Assembly (NCBI RefSeq): GCF_000283155.1
Contig: NW_004454195.1
Coordinates: 5,711,501 to 5,775,500 of the forward strand
Source: Ceratotherium simum simum
Taxonomy: Eukaryota > Chordata > Mammalia > Perissodactyla > Rhinocerotidae
Length of the DNA stretch: 64,000 nt
Direction of reading: 5' to 3'
Position 1 is the first letter of the stretch; each line of letters opens with the position of its first letter. Under the pieces are notes generated by a model. The model saw only the letters and a program-made list of their open reading frames with translations, made no database searches and was not told the origin of the DNA. Made by a program: the position numbers and the translations under genes. Of the stretch, positions 56,541 to 64,000 are shown in pieces.

Positions 56541-57359
56541 GAGGTTAAGAAATGGGGTATGATTTTAGGGATTCTTTTTAAAATACAAATCCCGCACCCC
56601 CACCCCTTTCTCCTATGACTCCTATAGATGGGAGAATTAATAGGCACCGAAGAAGGGTTTGCTTACTTCTTGAAATTTTTTTAACCTGTAGTTGGTGATT
56701 TGTTTCTCGCCTTTGAAAACCATCGTCTAGTTTGCTGTTGAGTAGGCCAAGGTTTTTTTAAACAAGGAGGCACAGTTTCTTTGACTCTTGATCCATGTGG
56801 GAGTTTCCCTTTTATTATAAACACATCTTTTAGAGAAAGTGATTACATAATAGGAGCAGAAAATAGCTTAGCTCCTAGGAACCAGGCAGAAGCACAGATA
56901 TTCCTATTTTGATGGTCCCCAGTTGTGCAACGGCCACCAGGCCTTGGGTCTCTCCACTCTTGGAGTTGTGACATTTGTGTTGATCCCATCTGGCCCTACA
57001 AGATCTCTGTTTTATAAAAGCTAAATGGTGATGTGTTTCATTTTCAACTTAAACTAAATTAAAATTAATTCTGTTTTGAGACTTCTGAGAATTTCATAAC
57101 ACACTCTGAGATAATTGGTCACACCCTGGGGTGTTGCATAAGAAAATAAAGCCCTGGTTCTGCATTTTCCATTGTCCCCAAAGATCTCATTCATTGTAGC
57201 ATCTTAAATAGTAAGTAGTATTATTGGTGATAGGAAAGTGTGTGTATTATTGGTGATAGGAAAGTGTATATGTTTATGGAGGGCACATTCTGTGGAGTGA
57301 TAAAGTTTTTACTTACATCCACCAGGAAAGAAATTGTTCAAGTCAGATTTTTTGTTTAG
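56541..57359. other. Unassigned stretch with 26-bp tandem duplication
   Basis: TATTATTGGTGATAGGAAAG plus TGTGTG occurs twice in tandem at 57219-57244 and 57245-57270, the second with a one-base change. Otherwise unassigned. Confidence 0.5.
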
Positions 57360-57505
57360 GAGGCAACATAGGTTGTTGGGAAAAGAGGTGACTTGGGAGT
57401 CTGTTTCCCTCTCTCTCGTTAAATAACCTTATTTAACCTCTCCATTTTACCCACTGGGAAAACACTGATGATATTTGTACTTACCGCCTCCTTAGTGATA
57501 TGAAA
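57360..57505 (+). mobile_element. MIR fragment
   Basis: AGGCAACATAGGTTGTTGGG, TTATTTAACCTCTCCATTTT and TTTGTACTTACCGCCTCCTT follow sense MIR order. Confidence 0.5.
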
Positions 57506-58009
57506 CAACCAAATACAGTGTGTCGTATATGTGCATGTGTGTGCGTGTGTGTTTTTATGTGTGTGTGTATAGTTGCCTTTTTATACAAAAGATGACACTA
57601 TAGTATCGTAGTATAATTTATTCATGCTCCATGCTGGTTGGGTGTATATTTCTTGATTAATTCTACTATTTCTAATGTGTATGTCTAAGAATTTTAAAAT
57701 AAATAATGAGGAGATTGAAAAAAAGATGTTAGAGTAATGAATGTAGCCACTTTAAAGCACAGTGATGAACTCAAATCTCATTTGGGAAGGAAGATGGGCT
57801 AATTGCATTTTTACCTTTAGGACAGGTTTTCGACATATAGGAGCTTATTATGTATTGGTAGGCCATCAGTGATTTGGGGGGATTTCATCATGTATACGCT
57901 TTCTACTAAAGGATGTGCAAAGAATTTAGTCAACTCTAATTAGTACATTTAAGCTTTTCTCCTTGCTACTGTGTTGGGTAAACAGCTTAATGGAAAAAAA
58001 GATGATAAT
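57506..58009. other. Unassigned stretch
   Basis: A degenerate TG-rich tract lies at 57530-57570; nothing else assigned. Confidence 0.35.
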
Positions 58010-58245
58010 AGCACACATTGAGCATTTCGTGCTGGACAGGCACCGTGCTAATCACTTTACATGTATTAACTCATTTAATTTTGTGACAGTAGCTATATTA
58101 TTATCCTCATTTTATAGGAGAATTTGAGATACAGATTAAATGACTTGGCTAAGGTTATATAGCTAGGAGGTGAGTTGGGTGGAATTCTTTCCCCAGCAGG
58201 CTGGCTTCAAACCTTGTGCTCTTAACTCCATACTCTAGCTGCTCT
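58010..58245 (-). mobile_element. MIR SINE
   Basis: GGCACCGTGCTAATCACTTT, ACATGTATTAACTCATTTAA, CCTCATTTTATAGGAGAATT, GTGCTCTTAACTCCATACTC: a well-preserved antisense MIR. Confidence 0.88.
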
Positions 58246-58324
58246 CATTTCTATTGATTAAACTTGTGTGCTTAATTCATCTGCATAACTCTCCTTTTTT
58301 ACAGTAAATACTTGAAAATGTTAG

Positions 58325-59350
58325 TCTAGTGGCCAATAATAAATGAAAAGGTGCTCAACCAATAGTCAGGAAAATGCAAATTGAAATTAATGCAATACCA
58401 GTTTTTCACCATCTGATTGAAAAAATTAAACAGATTCATAGCATCTAGTGCTGCCAAGGGTGAAGAGTAAAGGATACATACTCATATGTGACTGGTGTGA
58501 GTAAAAAATTGCTTCAATTTGTAGAGAAAGTAATCTGGTCATATTTATTAAAATTTTAAATAACTATACTATTTGACCAAGGTCCTGGGAATTTATCTTA
58601 CAGACATAAAATCACCAGCACATAAGAATATTGTACAAGGATTTTTTTTTTTATGGTGCTATTTGTAATGGTGAATAAACTGGAACCACTTGGAAGTTGG
58701 AGAATGCTTGATTAAATTGTGTCACATACATAAGATTGGAGTTTTGGGAAACAAATAAACAAAAGCCTTTTCTTCCCTGCCTAGATGTAGAACCAATTGG
58801 AAATAAGACCCAAGAGACACACAGAGGGAGCAAAGTATTCTTTATTAATGATAGAGCTGATTGACTACTTCCCTGGGGAGGAGGGAGTGAGGGGGTCAGA
58901 GTGAAGAGAAGGTGGAAATTCTCCTTACATATTTTTCCTCCTAGGGAACGGAGTGGAAATTATTTTACCCTTATGGAAATCTAAGGAGTGGAGTGTGTTT
59001 CCCCTCTGCAACACGTATTATGGAATATCATGCAGCTTTAAAAAATATAAATTAGCTAAGTATGACTAAACTTGAAAAGATGTCTATAATATTTAAGTGA
59101 AAAGTTGAGTTACATGGTAATTTTTATATCAAGATTATATTAAACAAAAGGAGTATATGGGTATATTTTTATAAACATAGACAAAGTATTAAAAAATATA
59201 CTCCAATTTTCTAAGAAGAATGGTGGGCGGTGTGTTTAGAAGGTTGGGGATGGAGGGACTGTGTGGTTTTTTTCACTGCACATCTCTGTATTGTACAATT
59301 TGTTAAAATGAGCATTTATTAATTTTATAATAAAAAGAAATTAGATTAAA
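58325..59350 (+). mobile_element. L1M 3' end, interrupted
   Basis: AATGAAAAGGTGCTCAACCA, AGTGCTGCCAAGGGTGAAGA, GAATAAACTGGAACCACTTG and, beyond the insertion, TATTATGGAATATCATGCAG and the TATTGTACAATTTGTTAAAA end. About 280 bp of unrelated DNA splits it at 58736-59015. Confidence 0.72.
58736..59015 (-). mobile_element. Possible solo LTR in the L1M
   Basis: The insert starts TGGAGTTTTGGG and ends CTCTGCAACA, so both strands read TG...CA. On the minus strand it has CATTAATAAAGAATACTTTG with AATAAA, followed by TCTGTGTGTCTCTTGGGTCT, an R/U5-like layout. I could not find a convincing 4-6 bp TSD, so this is tentative. Confidence 0.45.
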
Positions 59351-59964
59351 AAAAACTGTGGCTTCTTTTGATTGACTTCATTTAGGCATAGTTTTACTAG
59401 ATGTCTGGAAGAAGGATCTGAAGCTGTTTTAATATGCGTCATTCAGGCCTGGGAATACAGGATAATAGTTTGATTAGCTTGGATGACTTTTTCTTGTTTT
59501 ATACGAATCACTTCATTTCCCTATTCATTTTTAAACTTTCTGCAAAAAGCTAGGCATGCAGTGTGCTAAACCGTTTTCATAGCTCTTCTGCCAGTTCACA
59601 AAGTAGAGTGTAATGGAGTGGTGAGTGTTAGGGAGACAAAATGTAGTCAGAATTGGTTAGCCAGCATATATGTAAAAAAGTATTAATCAATAAACAAGTC
59701 ATAGTTCACGTGGGGCATGAAGTTTTTGAATCCATTTATAAGGTGGAAGGAGATCTATAGAGTTAGAAGACTCCGGCCATAGTCTCCCTGTGACTTCCCT
59801 CTATGGACCAGTTTCCTTAAGCACAAAATTAGGGGCTTGGGCCAGATAATTGCTAATAGTCTGATATTCTCTTGTCTATTTTATGCCTGATTTAAAGTCT
59901 TTAATTACTCTAAAATATACTCACCAGACTGCCTCTTACCTCCCAGTTAGCAACATGATAACAT
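59351..59964. other. Mostly unassigned, possible MIR3/L3 tail
   Basis: 59780-59880 (GGACCAGTTTCCTTAAGCAC, AAAATTAGGGGCTTGGGCCA) resembles a MIR3/L3-type end; the rest is unassigned. Confidence 0.4.
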
Positions 59965-60165
59965 GAAGCTGTGATTCTCAGACCTGGCTGCACATTAAAA
60001 TCACTTGGGAACCTTTAAAAAAAGGTGACTGGCCTCCCCTCTCACCGATCCCCCCTAAACTCAGAGTGGCACCCTAGAATCAGTCCTTTTTATTTTTTTA
60101 TAATAAAATTATAAGATTTTTCCTGGTGGTTCCAGTGCTCAGTGTTGACAGCCATTGTCTTAGGG
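59965..60165 (+). mobile_element. hAT-Charlie non-autonomous transposon
   Basis: GCTGTGATTCTCAGACCTGG, CTGCACATTAAAATCACTTG, GGAACCTTTAAAAAAAGGTG, with a right end whose reverse complement (AATGGCTGTCAACACTG) mirrors the left. MER5/MER20-type. Confidence 0.6.
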
Positions 60166-60169
60166 AGTC

Positions 60170-60473
60170 CTGCTCAATAGATAACTAGCGGGCAACGCAA
60201 CATTGAGTAGTCTATGTAGCAGCTAGTTAGCTGACTTCACAGTTTGTAGCTAACCTAATACTCGTGGAGCTTTATAATTTATAAAGTACTTTCACCTTCC
60301 ATTTAGAGCTCATTACAAACTTGAAATAGATGATGCTACGATCCCATATAATCTTGTAAGTGGTGGGAGACTCTTAGTTGAGGTTACTTTTCACTATGGA
60401 ACCAGATTGAGAAAAGATGGCTCCAGGCCCAGCTGAGTGGACTTGGGTCACAAGAAAAAATTATATGTGTATA
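60170..60473. other. Unassigned stretch
   Basis: Nothing assigned. Confidence 0.3.
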
Positions 60474-60476
60474 TAC

Positions 60477-60508
<32 letters not shown>

Positions 60509-60531
60509 CCACACCCACACCTATTGCTGGT
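60474..60531. repeat. (CA)n microsatellite
   Basis: CA repeat grading into CACACC units. Confidence 0.95.
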
Positions 60532-61012
60532 GGTGATCTCCATCTTTGTTTAAAACTTGACATACCCAGGCCCTGGTCAAGATTTTCAAGTCATAATCAA
60601 AATTAATAATCAAAACCTCCCAAAAAAACAAAGTCCAGGAACAGATGGCTTCATGGGTGAATTTTACCACACATTTAAAGAAGAATTAATAGCAATCCTT
60701 CTCAAACTCTTCCAAAAAATAGTAGAAGAGGAAACAGCCAAACTCATTTTACGAGGCCAGCATCACCCTGACACCAAAACCAGACAAGGACACCACAAGA
60801 AAAGAAAATTACAGGCCAATATCCCTGATGAATATAGATGCAAAAATCTTCAGGAAAATATTAGCAAGCCAAATTCAACAATACATTAAAAAGACCATAC
60901 ACCACAATCACTTGGGATTTATCCCAAGGATGCAGGGATAGTTCAACATCTGCAAATCAATCAACGTGGTAAACCACATTAACAAAATGAAGGATAAAAA
61001 TCACATGATCAT

Positions 61013-61170
61013 CCAGCCATCCCACTACTGGGAATCTGTCCAACGAACCTGAAATCAACAATCCAAAGAGGCTTATGCACCCCTATGTTCATTGCAGCAT
61101 TATTCACTATAGCCAAGACGTGGAAGCAACCTAAGTGTCCCTTGACTGATAATTGAATCAAGAAAATGTG

Positions 61171-61207
<37 letters not shown>

Positions 61208-61510
61208 ATGGAATACTACTCAGCCATAAAAAAAGACAAAATCGTCCCATTTGCAACAACACGGATGGGCCTGGAGGGTATTATGTTAAGTGAAGTAAGC
61301 CAGAAGGAGAAAGACAAACACCGTATGATCTCACTCATATGTGGAATATAAACCAACACATGGACAGAGAAAACTGTATTGTGGTTAGCAGGAGCAATGG
61401 GGGTGGGAGGTGGGCACAAGGGGTGAAGGGAGTCATATATATGGTGAGGGATAAACAAAAATGTACAACCCAAAATTTCACAATGTTAAAAACTATTAAA
61501 ACATCAATAA
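61013..61510 (+). mobile_element. Nested 5'-truncated L1
   Basis: A 498-bp L1 3' end (CATCCCACTACTGGGAATCT, CATTATTCACTATAGCCAAG, ATGTGGAATATAAACCAAC) inserted in the host ORF2. TSD AAAAATCA(C/T)ATGATCAT at 60996-61012 and 61511-61527. Contains a (TA)n at 61173-61203. Confidence 0.9.
61173..61203. repeat. (TA)n microsatellite in L1
   Basis: Pure TA run at the L1 GTGGTATATATA site. Confidence 0.95.
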
Positions 61511-61519
61511 AAAAATCAT

Positions 61520-62300
61520 ATGATCATTTCAATAGATGCAGAAAAAGCATTTGACAAAATTCAACATCCATTTATCATAAAAATTCTCAACAAAGTGAGT
61601 GTAGAGGGAACGCAACTCAACATAATAAAGACCATATATAACAAGCCCACAGCTAACGCTATACTCAGTGGTGAAAAGCTAAAAGTTTTTCCTCTAACAT
61701 CAGGAAAAAGACAAGGATGCCCACTCTTGCCACTTTTATTCAACATAGTATTGGAAGTCCTAAGCAGAACAATTAGGCAAGAAAAAGAAATAAAAGGCAT
61801 CTAAATCAGAAAGGAAGAAGTAAAGCTGTCACTATTTGCAGATGACATGATATTACATGTAGAAAACCCTCAAGACTCCACCAAAAAACTGTTAGAACTA
61901 ATAAATGAGTTCAGGAAAGTTGCAGGATACAAAATCAATATACAGAAATTTGTTGTGTTTCTACACCAATAACAAACTATCAGAAAGAGAAATTAAAAAA
62001 ATAATCCTATTTACAATTGCATCAAAAAGAATAAGATATCTAGGAATAAATTTAACCAAGGAGGTTAAAGACCTATACACTGAAAACTATAAGACATTGA
62101 TGAAAGAGATTGAAGATGATGAAAACAAATGCAAAGATATTCTGTGCTCGTGGATCAGAAGAATTAATATTGTTAAAATGTTCATACTACTCAAAGCAAT
62201 CTACAACTTCAATGCAATCCCTGTCAAAATTCCAATGGCATTTTTCACAGAAAGAGAACAAACAATCCTAAAATTTGTATGGAATCACAGAAGACCTTGA
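61520..62300 (+). pseudogene. L1 ORF2 reverse-transcriptase remnant
   Basis: LINE-1 ORF2 encodes the endonuclease/reverse transcriptase for target-primed integration. Here the palm domain is readable: [13 protein letters not shown] (motif A region) and, at 61835-61846, the catalytic FADD with both aspartates kept. A TAA at 61802-61804 lies in the same frame ten codons before FADD. A frameshift follows near 61930, and the frame ends at 62299 before the ERE. Non-functional. Confidence 0.85.
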
Positions 62301-62317
62301 ATAGCCAAAGTAATCTT

Positions 62318-62708
62318 TTTTTTTTTTTTAATATTTATTTATTTATTTATTTTTTTGTGAGGAAGATCAGCCTTGAGCTAACATCCATGCCAATCCTCCT
62401 CTTTTTGCTGAGGAAGACCAGCTCTGAGCTAANNNNNNNNNNNNNNNNNNNNNNNNNNNNNNNNNNNNNNNNNNNNNNNNNNNNNNNNNNNNNNNNNNNN
62501 NNNNNNNNNNNNNNNNNNNNNNNNNNNNNNNNCCCCAAAGCCCCAGTAGATAGTTGTATGTCATAGTTGCACATCCTTCTAGTTGCTGTATGTGGGACAC
62601 AGCCTCAGCATGGCCGGAGAAGTGGTGCGTTGGTGTGCGCCCGGGATCCGAACCCGGGCCGCCAGTAGCGGAACGCGTGCACTTAACCACTAAGCCACGG
62701 GGCGGCCC
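62318..62708 (-). mobile_element. ERE SINE in L1, with assembly gap
   Basis: T-rich start, GAGGAAGATCAGCCTTGAGC and GAGGAAGACCAGCTCTGAGC modules, 100 N, CCCCAGTAGATAGTTG and head CACGGGGCGGCCC. Perfect TSD AGCCAAAGTAATCTT at 62303-62317 and 62709-62723. Confidence 0.93.
62433..62532. other. Assembly gap (100 N)
   Basis: Exactly 100 N inside the ERE. By comparison with complete copies (for example 8838-8890) only about 30-45 bases should be missing. Confidence 0.98.
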
Positions 62709-64000
62709 AGCCAAAGTAATCTTAAGAAAGAAGAACACAGCTGGAGGCATCATGCTCCTGATTTCAAACTATACTACAAAGCTATCATAATCAAAACATA
62801 TGGTGTTGGCATAAAAACAGACACATAGATCAATGGAAAAGAATAGACAGCCCAGAAATAAACCGGTGCTATATGGTCAGTTAATCTATGACAGAGGAGC
62901 CAAAGGACAGTCTCCTCAATAAATGGTGTTGGGAAAACTGGACAGCCACATGCAAAAGAATGAAACTGGACCACTTCTTGCACCATACACAAAAATTAAC
63001 TCAAAATGGATTAAAGACTTGAATGTAAGACCTGAAACCATAAAACTCCTGGAAGAAAACATAGGTGGTAAGCTCCTTGACATCACTCTGAGTGACGATT
63101 TTTTGAATTTGACACCAAAAGCAAAGGCAACAAAAGCAAAAATAAATAAGTGGGACTAAAAAGCTTCTGCACAGCAAAGTAAACCATTAACAAAATGAAA
63201 GGGCAGCCTATAGAATAGGAGAAAATATTTGCAAATTATATATCTGATAAGGGGTTAATATCCAAAATATATAGAGAACTCATACAACTAAATAGCAAAA
63301 AAAACAAACAATCCAATTAAAAAGTGGGCAGATGATCTGAAAAGACATTTTTTAAAGAAGAAATACAGATGGCCAATAGGCACATGAAAAGATGCTCATC
63401 ACTAATCATCAGGGAAATGCAAATCAAAACCACAATGAGATATCACCTCACACCTATTAAATGGCTATTATCAAAAAGGCAAAAAATAACAAATGTTGGT
63501 GAGGATGTAGAGAAAAGAGAACCCTGGGCGCTGTTGGTGGCAATGTAAACTGGTGCAGCCACTATGGAAAACAGTTGGGAGGTTCCTCAAAAAATTAAAA
63601 ATAGAAATACCATATGATCCAGAAATTCTACTTCTGGGTATTTATTCAAAGGAAATAAAAACTCTAACTCGAAAAGATATCTGCACCCTCATGTCCATTA
63701 CAGCGTTATTTACGGTAGCTAAGACATGGGAGCAACCTAATTGTCCACTGATGGATGAATGTATAAAGAATATGTGGTATATATACAGTGGAATATTATT
63801 CAGCTATAAAAAAGAAGGAAATCTTTCTATTTGTGACAACATGGATGGACCTTGAGGGCATTATGCTAAGTGAAATAAGTCCAACAGGAAAAGATAAATA
63901 CTGTATGATCTCACTTATATGTGGAATCTTAAAAAAAAACAAAAAACGAACAGAACTCATAGATACAGAGAACAGATTGGTGGTTGTCTGAGGTGGGGGG

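Larger units (their letters stand above)
21430..64000 (+). other. MBOAT1: MBOAT1 intron 1 (5' part)
   Basis: From the GTAACT donor to the window edge I find no sequence resembling exon 2, which should begin in phase 0 after AG and encode the first membrane segment. The span is dominated by repeats, as expected of a long first intron. A small exon hidden in unassigned sequence cannot be excluded by eye. Confidence 0.65.
60590..64000 (+). mobile_element. L1 LINE (ORF2 to 3' UTR), continues past the window
   Basis: ORF2 from the region of ACAGATGGCTTCATGGGTGA (60640) through the reverse transcriptase to the C-terminus and early 3' UTR. A nested L1 (61013-61510) and an ERE with an assembly gap (62318-62708) interrupt it. 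It begins mid-ORF2, so it is 5'-truncated. Confidence 0.9.

Noticed and set aside
4517..62708. tRNA-like heads (GGTTCGGATCC boxes) in many ERE copies
   Set aside because: These are SINE promoters derived from a tRNA, not tRNA genes; no complete cloverleaf with anticodon arm was found.
21430..64000. Search for MBOAT1 exon 2
   Set aside because: No stretch encoding a membrane segment after an AG acceptor in phase 0 was recognised; intron 1 probably extends beyond the window.

Overview
The window is vertebrate nuclear DNA, almost certainly from a perissodactyl (horse, rhinoceros or tapir group). About sixteen tRNA-derived SINEs carry the ERE head (GGCCGGCCCCGTGGCTTAGC) and the AGCTAACATC/AGGAAGAT body typical of Perissodactyla, and many are flanked by clear target-site duplications (TSDs). 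The rest is mammalian interspersed repeats (L1, L2, L3/CR1, MIR, MER5, Tigger), one long class I endogenous retrovirus, microsatellites and unassigned DNA. Two runs of exactly 100 N (19906-20005 and 62433-62532) are assembly-gap placeholders. I see no prokaryotic genes, CRISPR array, rRNA gene or functional tRNA gene.

Only one gene can be supported. A CpG island at about 20690-21500 holds the first coding exon of MBOAT1 (membrane-bound O-acyltransferase domain containing 1) on the + strand. The coding part is 21334-21429: 32 codons, ending in phase 0 at a consensus donor CAG|GTAACT. Everything from 21430 to the right edge is best read as its first intron; I could not find exon 2. Most open frames elsewhere are chance frames in repeats or in GC-rich DNA.

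Layout. 1-1325: 5' end of a minus-strand L1. 1330-3420: two old L1 3' ends. 3421-12938: unassigned DNA with L1, L2, MIR and ERE copies. 12939-20048: a 7.1-kb sense-oriented ERV1-like provirus with two LTRs, a primer-binding-site candidate, a polypurine tract, an early-stopped gag-like start and an AT-rich interior; it carries a later ERE and an assembly gap. 20049-21500: MBOAT1 promoter and exon 1. 21500-64000: intron 1, with a 223-bp inverted duplication near 26-27.7 kb, an L1ME at 35.4-36.6 kb, an L1MA at 43.1-43.9 kb, a long L2 with reverse-transcriptase remnants at 55.7-56.5 kb, and a nested L1-in-L1 with an ERE from 60.6 kb to the edge.

I do not see an undescribed multi-gene system. The observations most worth checking are the inverted duplication (26073-26295 / 27498-27720), two successive insertions that left three copies of one target site at 55128-55427, the sense-strand LTR pair directly upstream of the MBOAT1 CpG promoter, and an overlapping out-of-frame ATG seven bases before the MBOAT1 start. 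Repeat boundaries and subfamily names come from reading the sequence against remembered consensus motifs, with no database search.
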